Of a stretch of DNA of 64,000 nt, positions 10,896-22,100 are shown piece by piece. The translations under genes were made by a program, and so were the position numbers. The notes beneath the pieces were generated by a model that worked only from the letters and a program-made list of their open reading frames with translations, ran no database searches and was not told where the DNA came from. The stretch is taken from NCBI GenBank assembly GCA_036925085.1, contig JAUPFP010000004.1, positions 8,096,938 through 8,160,937 of the forward strand, written 5' to 3'. The stretch's first letter is position 1. Each line of letters opens with the position of its first letter. This DNA comes from Brachycybe producta. Taxonomy: Eukaryota > Arthropoda > Diplopoda > Playtdesmida > Andrognathidae.

Positions 10896-11525
10896 TGTGA
10901 CACCCAGTAACTTGTGATCCCGCCAAAACCATAGCCTGGGGGTAAACAACTTATGCTTGTCCCTCCCTCCTCTCTTAATATTCCAGTAGCAGATTGATGC
11001 TCTTAGGACCGTGGTCACTTAGACCTGGTTACACCTCGTAAGTGTACACAGGTCCAAGGTATAAAAAGACCATGTTCCTCTTTGTTCAGGGTTCACTTTT
11101 TTGCCCTGTCTTTGTACTACGTAGATTTTTATCCATATCACATAATGGGCTCGTGGACGCACCTTTAATAATCAACGTTCATTCTTGTAAACTTAGTGTT
11201 TCCGTACAAGAATGAATAAAGTGTTTGCAATGAGAAACTGCATTGTCTATTCGTTCTGAAACTAACCCTTCTATAGGAAAGCTGGAGAAACCACAAGGCA
11301 AGGAGACATACGGATCCTGAAGGAGCAACAACATCTTCCAACCACATCAAGGAAGATGCACATCAATGGCGGCCAGAAGTGATGGTCATCATCCTTCTGC
11401 ACAGATTACACCCCTACACAGAAGGATGATCACAGTCGATCACCATCCGACTACTTCTATAGCTCGAATCTTCTCCGTGCAGTCACCGCGCGATCAAGAG
11501 AAGAAACGAGTTTTAGAAAACATCC
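10896..11525 (+). mobile_element. Family 1 LTR, 3' part diverged
   Basis: It starts TGTGACACCCAG right after a TA repeat next to Helitron H4. It contains the conserved GGTATAAAAAGACC box near 11,058 and AATGAATAAAGTG near 11,211. Similarity to other copies stops near 11,525, before the expected end AGCTCACA, so the 3' boundary is uncertain. The 71-residue open frame inside has no independent support. Confidence 0.7.
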
Positions 11526-11885
11526 TCTTTTCGTTACCGGTCATGCTGTCAGGGAATCGTCTGCTAGGTTTGAGCAGATGACTTTAGCAGAATCTTCCTT
11601 CTAATATTCTCAGAGGGGCCCTTACTGGTAATGTTCCTTACACTACAAACACTACATAAGCATATAGGGGACGGGGAACCAGCTGTCGACTCTTTTCAGT
11701 GCAGCCATGTTTAACTACCCATTCAATCTGTTAAAAATGGGGTTAAATAAACATAAAGACAAGTGGGTTCAATGGAATATTTTTATTTACAACCTCGAGT
11801 AATGGTGTTACACTATGTCCTATACAACTCGTATTTAGTTCGATCTGAGTAGGATACATCGATATAATTAAAGAGCTTACAAAGA
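11526..11885. other. Unassigned repeat-like DNA
   Basis: No recognisable frame or family. It separates an LTR fragment from the minisatellite and may be the interior of a lost element. Confidence 0.3.
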
Positions 11886-12115
11886 TGCCTTCGGATTTCT
11901 TATTGCGTGAATCGTAACACATTCGAATTACTTATTGCATGAATCGTGACACATTCGGATGCTTTATCGTGTGAATCGTAACGCATATGGATTTCTTATC
12001 ACGTGAATCGTAACACATTCAGATTCTTTATTGTGTGAATCGTAATGCATACGGATTTCTTATTTGCGTGAATCGTAACGCTTGAGATTTTTTGTACCGT
12101 GAATCGTAACATTGC
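11886..12115. repeat. 32-bp minisatellite, seven copies
   Basis: The core GTGAATCGTAACACATTCG recurs seven times, at about 11,907, 11,939, 11,971, 12,003, 12,034, 12,068 and 12,099. Spacing is 31-34 bases and units differ by a few substitutions. The unit has no constant open frame. Confidence 0.85.
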
Positions 12116-12867
12116 AGTTGTCTGCTGGGCCCTCTTTGGTTTCATTAATATCGTCTCCGGTCCGTCCACTGTATTGATCTGTCGGTTTTGTGATCTTTAG
12201 TCAGCAGCTCTTCTGCTCTTCCCTGGCAGTTGCTCTCACTTGACTTCTTGAAGACCAAAAACCTAGGTGTAACCAGGCATAGCCTCCGGCCACCTCTAAC
12301 AGAATACAGGAAACTCAGTCATATGAGTGGAATCAATTACTGGTGTGTGGCCAGGCATAGCCACCAGTGACAACAGAATCAAGACAAAAATCAACAGCAA
12401 TACTGCTCATGTGATATAAGTTGGCCAATCACTTAACAATATGCAAATAATCATAACCTCCTGGGCCACCATGTAAGTCTATGGTCACCTAAGGGAACAT
12501 GTCAAAATCATTTTATTGCTATGCTCAACACTGGGCCAGTTCGAAAGATTAATGTGCCAATGTAGAGCTATGCAATCTTCGAAAGTGAATAAAATTGGAC
12601 TTTAGTGAAAGTGAATAAAATTGGACTTTAGTTGTCAAAAATGCAATATATATTCAAAATATTTATTGAGAAGAAAATAGAAAGATGACAGAAAGATTGA
12701 AGCTGGCTGCACATTCCCAGGCTCTTTGACCACACATGCATGTTGCTCCTCTTCGTTTCCATAGTAACGACATGAACGAAACATTCTCTTTTCTCAGAAG
12801 TGAGGAGAAAGAGAGGAGGGAACAGGTGCAATGACGTCAAATGTGTGATGTCATAGCAGTGTTACAT
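12116..12867. other. Intergenic DNA with short duplicated phrases
   Basis: It contains a tandem duplication of a 26-base phrase (AGTGAATAAAATTGGACTTT, about 12,583-12,632) and two related phrases with GGCATAGCC (about 12,270-12,370). No supported gene. Confidence 0.4.
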
Positions 12868-13257
12868 ACATAAAAAGATGGGGTTTTCATAGGCACGTGG
12901 ATGCACCATTAATTCTGAACATTCTTGTATCTCTTGTTGTTTCTGAACATGGATGAAAAAAGTGTTTATAATGAGTAGTTATACTGAGTGTTGTCTTTAA
13001 GTTTGGAAACTAACCCTTATCTGAACAGCCCGGAGACACCATAGGGCAAGAAGACATACAGATCCCTTACAGAGTGCATCTTCAGATCCAAGAAGAAAGA
13101 AGAAACACCGGCGATCAGAAGTCGATGGTAATCATTCTTCTGAGAGATTTCACCCCTACTCAGGAGGACGTCTATAATCCATCACCATCCCCCTACGTTG
13201 GTAACTCCAATCTTCCTCGTGTGATTACCACACGATCGAAGGAAGAGACAAGGTAAT
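12868..13257 (+). mobile_element. 5'-truncated family 1 LTR fragment
   Basis: It matches the second half of family 1 from the CACGTGGATGCACC segment through GACATACAGATCCC to the AAGGAAGAGAC region. The upstream third and the CA end are missing. Confidence 0.65.
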
Positions 13258-13384
13258 GATTTTAAGGTCGAAATCACCCATTCCGCTTCACAGAATTGTG
13301 TTTGCCTGTTGTGTTTTTAATGTTTATTTTTATTGTGTTGATTCTGTTTTTCATCATTGGAACCTAAATATATACTCATAAAAC

Positions 13385-13386
<2 letters not shown>

Positions 13387-13443
<57 letters not shown>
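13387..13443. repeat. (TA)n microsatellite
   Basis: A pure AT dinucleotide run of nearly 60 bases. The open frame with alternating Tyr/Ile across it is an artefact of the repeat. Confidence 0.95.
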
Positions 13444-13446
<3 letters not shown>

Positions 13447-13735
13447 ACGGACCTTTTTCCACTGATAGAATCTGCTCTTTTTAAGCGATACGAGCGAGTG
13501 TTGACTCGTATTAATAGTGAGTGGCTAGGTCACCAATTTTATCGGTCCAGGAGGACTAGGCCAATATAATGTCTATTTAATGTCCTCACTAGTCTCTTAT
13601 AAAGACACAGTTTTGAGGATCTTTTGTCTCTATACTTCTCAGACTGGCATCAGTAAATTTACCCTTGAAAATAGTGTGAATATGCTTACGAACTCGATGT
13701 TGCAGCTTTACGCCTGTTGAAGACTTTGAGTATCC
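13444..13735 (-). mobile_element. Family 4 LTR 3' fragment
   Basis: The reverse complement ends in GGTCCGTCAA, and the body matches 37,201-37,490 (GCGAGTG/CACTCG hairpin, GAGTGGCTAGGTCAC, TGTCCTCACTAGTCTC). It is broken at about 13,735, where the GC-richer element begins. Confidence 0.65.
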
Positions 13736-15019
13736 AAATGAATCCAAAGAATCCAAAAGAAGAAAAAGAAAAAGGAGAGGAGAAAGTCTGGGCATGGGAA
13801 GAAGGGAGGTCCAGGGTCTTCTGGTCAGGAGTCCCAGGGGATGACTGCCAGAAGAGTTGGAATAGATGAGGAGGAGTCCCGACACGGTGTGACCGTGTCA
13901 GCCGGGAACCAGCCGGACCACTGCCGTCAGGTGTTGATGGGGCAGACAGATGGTAGGTCCATGCGAGACATTGGTCTTGGCATGCCTCCATCCTTTCCGC
14001 ATTTGGTTGCAATATCGAACCTGTCGGTTCATTTGGTGGGAACTCTCCACCGGGTCAGCTCGCCTTTACCTAGAGGCGGGGTAGCCTGGCGGGGACAGTT
14101 AGTGTTCCTACCAAACGTGGTCCAGTGCCTTCCGATGGAAGGACACCCTTCTCTCCAGGTCCTGACGAGGGTGTCTTTGCGACCCTAAGACCAGAAGAGA
14201 GATCCAGGTCTCCCCAGCCTACGGGCCAGGGTCGACACTTTGGAACCAGTCTTCCGTATTCAGAAGGAGAGGTCTTTCTGAATAACCGACTTGGTCTGTG
14301 GCAGGACCAGCCGGGATTGGAGGGGTTCTAATACCTTGGTTATTACCATTTGGGAGAGCCACTCCCGGTACCATGGGCACCGTCACTGCCATCATTTAGC
14401 ATGTGGTATGTGCTTGCTTTTGGCAGTAGAGATTATCTGGTGTTGTTGGTCATCAACCCGGTAACGAGACACTTTGCATTTTTAGACAGAGTGGGGACAG
14501 GAGCTGGATTAGTTCGTTTAGTCCAGCTCGCAACACCATACGTCCAGCGTCTCCTTGGATGCAACTTGGAAGATATGGTTGAGGAATTTGTAACCCAACC
14601 GCTACGAGGGAGTGTCTGATTCCACAGCTGCCCATGTAGATCTTCTGACAAGTTGGACCCTCCGTGAGGGTCCACAGCTTGCCACTCTAGCCATCGACGT
14701 GTTTCGTTTGCAGGAGGTGAGGCTCAGGGGGTCTCAGGAGGGAGTCCACAACCACGTCCACACCCAAGTCCACGTCCACAACTCCAAGATATGCCTTTTC
14801 GAGGAATTCTGAGCTTTGGTTTTCGATCCTGGTTTTGGGTGGCGTAACACCCAGATGTGCTTATGGTGGGCACGTCGGTGGGCTGCGAAGTAGATGGGCT
14901 CCACTTTCGTGCCACCACTAGGGAAGCTGCCTGGTAGCTAAGAAGGTCAGGTTTTGGGGAGCAATCCTAGCTGGCTCGACCAACCTGTTCCCGAGACGGA
15001 ACAGGGAAGTTGAGAGGAT
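13736..15019 (+). mobile_element. Interior fragment of a GC-richer LTR element
   Basis: The stretch is clearly more GC-rich than its surroundings and runs directly into the family 2 LTR at 15,020. The reading frames are broken. One frame (14,125-14,619) looks like an Ulp1-type peptidase. Otherwise no gag, protease or polymerase motifs were found. The matching 5' LTR is absent. Confidence 0.4.
14125..14740 (+). pseudogene. Ulp1/C48 peptidase-like reading frame, degenerate
   Basis: One frame, interrupted only by a TAA at 14,329-14,331, contains EGEVFLNNRLGLWQ, similar to the WLNDxxI segment that opens Ulp1-type cysteine protease domains. It then has YLVLLVINPVTRHFAFLD, similar to the HWxLxVI....xxxxD segment. 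The frame ends near 14,619 and similarity continues in another frame with SDSTAAHVDLLTSW, where Ulp1 proteins have a DCGxxV motif. The His of HW and the Cys of DCG are both replaced here, so no active protease is expected. The assignment is by motif order only; chance resemblance is possible. Confidence 0.3.
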
Positions 15020-15738
15020 TGTGGCAACCTGGTTTGTGCAAAATAATTTTTTGATTGAGCAGACAAACTTCCTATGGTGGTCTGCCTGACAGCTGCAGTA
15101 GGCTGTTGAGACGGAGACCATTTTGGTGCCAGCAGACCTCTCACAATTGAGTTCAATGGGTGGGAGGTCAGAAGTGACCACTGTTCCCTCCAGCTGGAGT
15201 TGCCTGGAGGTCTTATATGGCCTGGTCAGCCATTGAGTCTGGAGGCCAAGGAGGCCTCCATCATCATCTTTGATCTTTTGTTTGCTTTCTGGCCATTTGG
15301 CCTTTGTTGTATATTTATGGGGCTTGGCTGGTAGAAGTTACCAGCCAAGTTGTGTAAATATTGTTACTGCTAACCACTGAGTAAGTGCATATTAAAATAT
15401 ATCGTTTTATTTAACTTACTGTGTCTGTGTCGGTCATTGGGGAGTTACCGCGGGAGGGTGGGATTTCTGGTGGGGAATTCACCGTCTTCATCTGTCCTTT
15501 TTCGACCGGTATCTCGTGTCGGCTCGCGGTGAAACTGGTGTTTCACCGCAATATTCTCGGCATGGCGGTGTGGTACTTTGTCGTGTCCGTCGAGGGACAC
15601 TCCAAGGGAGCCGACACATCCCAGGTTAACCGTGAGAGGCGGCTACGGGTGTGGTCCCACCCCGTAAGGAGCCTGGAAGCGGGTAAGTTTGGTTTTGAAT
15701 TTGCCTGGGTGTTGTGACGGTTCAGTCAGGACGTTACA
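15020..15738 (+). mobile_element. Family 2 LTR
   Basis: It begins TGTGGCAACC and ends GGACGTTACA. A related copy starts at 30,350. It has the usual TG...CA ends. No target duplication is seen: the left flank is element interior, and the right flank is the AT-rich repeat also present at 63.9 kb. It is most likely the 3' LTR of the GC-richer element before it. Confidence 0.65.
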
Positions 15739-16645
15739 TTATTAATATTTTAAATTGAAATACTAAATATTTTGTCAATAGTTTATATATTGTAACGAAC
15801 CACCTTTGTGGGGGATAAAATATACCAAAAAGTGGTTGGCTAAGCCGCTTATTCTATCCTGGTTTGGGAGGAAGGGAACAAATTAATCCCTTTCCGATTC
15901 CTTGTTGAACTTTTACGGTAAAAATATATATTTTAGCTGTCTGCTACCCCTCGGGCTTTCGCCCGTTAAAAGCTGGTTGATCATGTTGTTTCTTGAAGTC
16001 TCATCTAAAAGTGGTGATCCAGGTTTACACCCAGATTCGCAATTCGAGATGAGGACGTTGATAGAACTTTCGTTCTTCCCAATAAATATAAAGAAATTAG
16101 ACTTAGCAACTTTTTACTCTTCATAACAATTTATTTTCAGAATGTACAGAATTTGGCCACAATTGGGCATAATCTCAGTGTCAGAGTAACAATTCAAATA
16201 GAGGATACTGAGAACCTTTTCTCAGTATTCCCTGATTGGGCAAAAACGAAAGACAAAACCAAACTGGCCCATCAATGTGATTGACCAGTGGTCACCAAAA
16301 TATAGAAAGATGATTCATTCTAATTAAAAACAAACTTACAATAGAAAAACACAACCCCATTGACTTAATGCTACTGCTTATCAGGACGATCTCTTTGTAT
16401 TAAGGGGTGGGACTGGGAGGAAAAAGGACCCAAGACCCAAAAGGTGACCCAAGGCAGGATATTGGTATCGTCAGTTGATATTACTGGGTCAAACCTCTGT
16501 ACGTTAGTATAGAGGGTTGACAAAATTTCGTGGCAATCCAAAATAAAAACAAACGATCCAGAAAAAAACTAAGTGAGCCACGATTGCTCCTGGACTTATC
16601 GTTTCAATATTATATTTTAGTATTAACTCATTATTTTCAGATTAT
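15739..16645 (+). repeat. Copy of dispersed repeat X, split by a solo LTR
   Basis: Bases 15,739-15,790 (AATACTAAATATTTTGTCAA and onward) match 63,880-63,933. After the LTR, TATTAACTCATTATTTTCA at about 16,621-16,640 matches the continuation at 63,938-63,957. The insertion therefore split a copy of the same sequence that forms the large inverted repeat at the right end. Confidence 0.75.
15791..16606 (-). mobile_element. Solo LTR, family 3, with 4-bp target duplication
   Basis: On the plus strand it starts TGTAACGAACCACC and ends TTATCGTTTCA. ATAT lies on both sides (15,787-15,790, 16,607-16,610). It matches the LTRs of the element at 53,554-58,267. Orientation follows that element: gag there is on the minus strand. 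Confidence 0.85.
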
Positions 16646-17934
16646 TAACTGAATAAATTGCATTCGACATATTGTTTGTTTGTCTTTCAAAGTTTATTAT
16701 TTAAATGCATTTAAATTGTCAGGCTTGTACTATTTATTAGAGCCTACAAATTCCATAGGATTCGTTCCAATTTTCTTAGAAAAATTTAGAATATTACTAA
16801 GGTTTTAGTTAAAATGCAGTTTTTTATTTTATGTTTCATTTAGAAATAACATTTGCATGAAAAATAACATATACATGTAATAACAAAGACAAATTAAATT
16901 GTTTAAGAATGGTTCTAATGGGAATCTCGCCAAATCTCGCCCCATCTACTTTCAAACAGAGTGGAATGTTTTTGAATGCAGCATACATGTATTTTATTTT
17001 TTTATGAAAATTATTATACAGTGGAAAACCAACAAGCATATGAATTTTCCCGATTTCTTTGGCCATATATTGAAACATTTTGGGCTGTAAATCGAAACTG
17101 AGCTATAATTAAAAAAGGCTGTTATAGGTAAATGCCATATAAAAAGGTGGCCGGGCTGTATAGCGAGGTATGAGTGTACCAGAATTATCTTTATCTTCCT
17201 GGTTAGTTATGTTGTAGGGAGACTCAAATACTTAGTTTGCAAACTCATGAGTTGCATGTCTCATTGCAAGCTGGAAGTTTATTGCAAAGTTAGTTGTCAT
17301 AAAGGATTTTCTTTTTAGAACATTAAAGTACCCGAAGCCCTTAAAATACATTATTATAATTATAAATTAAAAAAAATTAATCCGTTTAACTCGTTTTACT
17401 CCTGTTTTTCATCACTTGTTAAAAATATTTTTGACAACATGTTAGAAATGTTATAAATTATTAATGAATTAAATTATCAAATGTGCTTCATACACAAAAA
17501 GGACATTTTGCGATGAGAATCAAAATTAAATTTTTTTTAAATTTACAACTTAATGTGAAATTTATTATAATTTATATATTAACACATTTTTGTTTTTGTA
17601 TGTTTCAAAATAGGCACCTAGGTTCTGAGCCACTGAAAAAAATACTGCAGTTTTGGTTTAAACTGCATGAAATAATCATTTCTTCTTAGGTTAGATAAGC
17701 TTTAGTGCACTGTCTCAACGGCCGCTACAGCACCCTGTTTGGAAAAATTAGGTAAATTGAGTTTATGGTTTAACCTGTTTTGAGTCTTTCTGGTTGAAAA
17801 TATTGCTTTAAATCAAAACATGTTTTGATGTCCATACATTTTACATTCAAAATTGATCACAATGACTAAGAAATTAGTTTAAAGCATGTTTCATTTGCAT
17901 GTCAAGTGACAACAAGTTTTGTAATTGTTAGCTG
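16646..17934 (-). other. TRPM 3' UTR and downstream flank
   Basis: AT-rich DNA follows the TRPM stop codon on the minus strand. Candidate poly(A) signals (TTTATT on the plus strand) lie at 17,561-17,566 and 17,278-17,283. No coding frame is supported. Confidence 0.4.
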
Positions 17935-19144
17935 CTAGACGTGACAGTCAGAAGAAGTTTCCTGTTTATTTTTCACAGAACCAAATGAAGTCTCATTAGA
18001 TGGAGGTGATAGCCGTTGAGAAATAGTATCTAAGGTGTCAGGTTGAGAAATGGCTTCCACCTCATAATAAACGTTGCACATCTCTGTAACGGTTGCGTTG
18101 GAATCTGCCACTGTGCCACTCTTGTCTGTACTTATGGTGGCATCAACGCTCACCATTTCAACACTGTTCTCCATGCTTTGCATGATTGTAGGCTCAACAG
18201 ATGAATTTCGAAACAACCGCCTCTCGATTAAACTTTCCATGTGTTCATAATCTATCCTTTCGGCATTCAAAAGCTTCTTCTCTTTCTCTAAAATCGCCTG
18301 TTCCGTATCAGATAGTAATTTGCTAGCATCACTGGGACGTCTTCCTACAAAAGTGTTTGTTACTGAATGTGAGGGGCTAGTGTAAGGCCTGCACACACCT
18401 GCCGATTCAATCTCGTCAGTGATGCTAGTGTATTCATGTAGAGGTACAGGCCATTGCACAGCTGCATCACCATGCTTGTTTCGCATGCTTCGATTCAGAT
18501 TGGAACGCAATCCAATCCGAGATTGACTTGATCCCTTCCGTAACAAATGGGCAGACATTGGTGGAGCTTCAAATTCGGACTTTAAACTTGATGTAGCTGC
18601 AAGAGCTGCACCAGAGTTCGTGTCAGTAGTATAACGTATGCTTGATAGTTTGCGTCGACGGCAACCGAGTCTACTTTCATACATAGATGCTTTTGGTGAC
18701 AATATTCCGGGACCACAGCCTTGGGTCGTTCCGCCATCAACAGTAGTGTGCGCTTTTTTGTGGTCACATCCATCACCGTTTTCATCAAAAACATCTCTAA
18801 TGACCATTGGAAATTTATCGTCTTCCACTATATCGGCATTTTCCTCAATGTTGCCGTTTGTATGGCTGCTGTGATCTTCGTCTTCTGCATTGTAGTCACC
18901 TTCGTGGTCACTTTGATGATCGTCTGCTGTCTGCAGCCCGTGCTCACTTACAGGCACATCGTAATCCTCACTTATCGAAGTCCTATGAATAGCCATAAAC
19001 CGATGGATTACTGCCAATGAGTTCCCTACATAGTCCAGAGCCGAACACAAGTCTGATAGGCGACAATCGAGTTCTTGCTGCATGGCTGAAATGTACTTTT
19101 CAGATTGATGCATGTCTTCTAACTTCTGTGCCACTTGTTCCACT
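17935..19144 (-). CDS. TRPM: TRPM last exon: coiled coil and variable tail
   Basis: 1,210 bases to the TAG at 17,935-17,937. The first 50 residues ([20 protein letters not shown] and on) are a heptad-rich coiled coil, as used for TRPM tetramer assembly. About 350 residues of low-complexity tail follow, with an acidic His/Asp/Glu-rich part and a Ser/Arg part. They are not similar to anything I recognise and contain no alpha-kinase motifs. That places the protein with kinase-less TRPM channels. Confidence 0.92.
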
Positions 19145-22100
19145 CTACAGTTTTAAAAATGTTTAAGTTAAAATATAATGCCAGGTCTTCAAAAATCCAA
19201 TTTTACCGTTCATGGTTGATTTTTACGATAGCGTCAGTGCTGCATTTTAACTTTGATTCATTTTCTCTAAAGTAGCCTTCGATACATTCTTCTTCAAAGT
19301 CATTTATTGCTTCCAGATCCTTTTCGGACAAAAACAATTCTGGAGGAAAAAATTTTTTTAAACCATATCAAACTTTGATCAAATATTTCATTCCAAACTG
19401 TACTTACTGAGAACATAGCAGTAAAGAGGAGCTTTCTGCATATAACGCCGTTTAATAAAGTTGACAGCCAAATACAGATGATTAACAATAATTAGAGGTG
19501 GAGGCAAAAGTGGCTTTTGTTCATACTCCATGACAACAGTGTAGCGCTTTGACTTCCACACTTGTTGTGAGATTGCAGTTACACTTAAAAACGTATTGCT
19601 GTAAAAAGATGAATCAATTGTTAAAAGTTACAGGGTAAATAAATGCATATATGTCCATGCACATGTCACTGGAAACCTTTTCATGTTTAAAATCAGTATT
19701 TTTGAACCTTCAAATGTTTATGTATGAACAAAAGTTCTTTCTGGAGATTATGAATGATTATTTTTAAAATTTAATAAACTACTTGTAATAAATGTACTGT
19801 AATTATGTATTAATTATTAGTGAAATTAAGTGAGATGGCTTGCTGTAAAAGTTGTACACATATTCATTTACGAGCGAATTTGTTTTTCTTATGAAGAGTA
19901 TAGAGGTCAGAGATTGTAAAATATAATTCTTAATTTACAAGTTATGGTTATATTTCGATGGCCCCGTACTCACGACATTTTTTTTTAAATTGACCAGTAA
20001 AATACCTCAAAAAGGAATATCAACCGAATACCTCCCTCTACTCTTACATACACCCTCCAAAACGTCTTTTGGTGGGAACATATCGCACCTTGGCTAGACG
20101 AATGGCACAACTGAAATAAAAACACTTTTCTTTGGGGGGGGGGGCAAATAAACCGATATTGTGAATAGTTATAAAACGGTTTTTGTACTTGAAAAGCTCA
20201 GCAAAGTAAGCCATGAATCTTTAAATTCATTTTCCCATCAAAAAACGTATTTTTGAATTGTGCCACTCTTCCAGCGGAGGTGTGATATAACAAAAGCAGT
20301 AAACAAACCCAATCAAAGGCAGTGCTTTGCGCAGCGGAATTTGAAAAATATAAAAGAGGTCTGTTATTTTACTCTTGTCAGTCCACTATTAAAACGCTAG
20401 TGAGATTAAACCCGTCATAAATGACGGGCGGGGGTAACCCGTCATACATGACGGGACATTCTATTTTAACTATTTTATTCAAATACTGAAGGTCACTCAA
20501 TGCACGTTTCCTTCTAACCTCTCCCCAACCGATCTCACATGTGTTTGCTTGGAGGTTTTTGTAAGTTGACTCTTTCCGGGAAAAAGACATAGACAGACGG
20601 AGCAAATGTCCCTTTAGGTCAAATGGTTTTATGGCAAATATCTCTTTAGATCAAATGGGTTTAGGTAAAATGTCCCTTTAGGTCAAATGGTTTAGGGCAA
20701 ATGTGTCTTTAGGGCAAATGGTTTTAGGGCCAGTGGCGTAGCTAGGCTTTGTTGCGCCCCCCCGCCACTTAAAACTTTGCGCCCCCTTACCTCCCTCTCC
20801 AAATAGCCCTCATACTGGGTGGGGGTGCTATTTTGATGAACGGCGGAACAGGTCTGAACAACAGTAAGAACAGTCGGAAGGCCAGGAAAGGTTAGGAAAT
20901 TAAGCTTGTTGCAGGGGGTCTGGGGGACGCAGCCCTCCATTTTTTAAAGAATTATTGAAACAAATGTGTCCATTGTTCCGACTATTCCTCCCGTTAATCA
21001 AATTAGGAAACAGTCGAACAATGGACTAATATTATATATATAATATCCCAGGTCTGTGTGTGTGTGTGGATGTCTTTCCTCTAATGCTGGACAAACACCT
21101 TTGTCAGAATTTATATAAATTGGAATAAATGAACTGCTTTTTCTTTTCTCAAGGTCAACTATATGTTGCACCTTTCCCATCCAAGAACCCCATGATATTA
21201 AATTGGAAAGGTTGGAAAGTGTAGAGGGGAAGAGAAACTTGGAGGGGGGAAAAAGTGGGAGGGGTGACTGAAATTGAAATGAAAGGAGTAAAGAAGGAAC
21301 AAACGACGCGCATGCGCACACCAGAGAAAATGAAAAGCTCATTTTCTCTTTCAAATATAAAAAGGGGAGGGGATAATAGTAGCAAAATTAAACTACAGTT
21401 TATCACAGGCAATTGTGCCCAGCATTAGAATTTCTTTTGCTCCACCCTTTTATGAACGTCATCAATTTCTAATTGGTTTGTTACTTGGTCTGACGTCATA
21501 AAAGGACGGAGTAAAAGAAATTCTAATGCTGGGCACAATTGCCTGTGAATTTTGCTCCCGTCATTTATGACGGGTTGCCCCACTAGTTATATATTATATA
21601 TTATGCCAGGTCTGTCCTTTTCATGTGAGTAACGTTTTAACCCTTGAACCACGTTGGAATTTATATAAATTTAAATGAATAAATGAACCGTTTTTTTTTC
21701 TCAAGGTCAACTATATGTTGCACCCTTCCCATACAAGAACCCCATGATATTAAATTGGAGAGGGGAAAAGGTTGGAAAGTGTAGAGGGGGAGAGAGACAA
21801 AAGTGGGAGGGGGTGACGGAAATTAGAATGAAAGGAGTAAAAAAAGGAAAAAACGACGCGCATGCGCACACCAGAGAAAATAAAACGCTCATTTTCTCTT
21901 TCAAATATAAAAAAGGGGAGGGGATAATTATAGCCAAATTAAACTAGAATTTTTTTTGCAAAGCCCTTTTATGAATTGGGTTGTTGGGTTTGTTACTTGG
22001 TCTGACGGCATAAAAGGGCGGAGGAAAAGAAATTCTAATGCTGCACACAATTGCCTGTGAATTTTGCTCCCGTCATTCATGGCGGGTTACCCCACTAGTG

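Noticed and set aside
13357-13569. Open frame with a Tyr/Ile run
   Set aside because: It is a translation of the (TA)n microsatellite; the same happens at 35,446-35,661.
18582-19020. Plus- and minus-strand frames overlapping the last TRPM exon
   Set aside because: They are shadows of the long TRPM exon in other frames; splice phases support only the TRPM frame.
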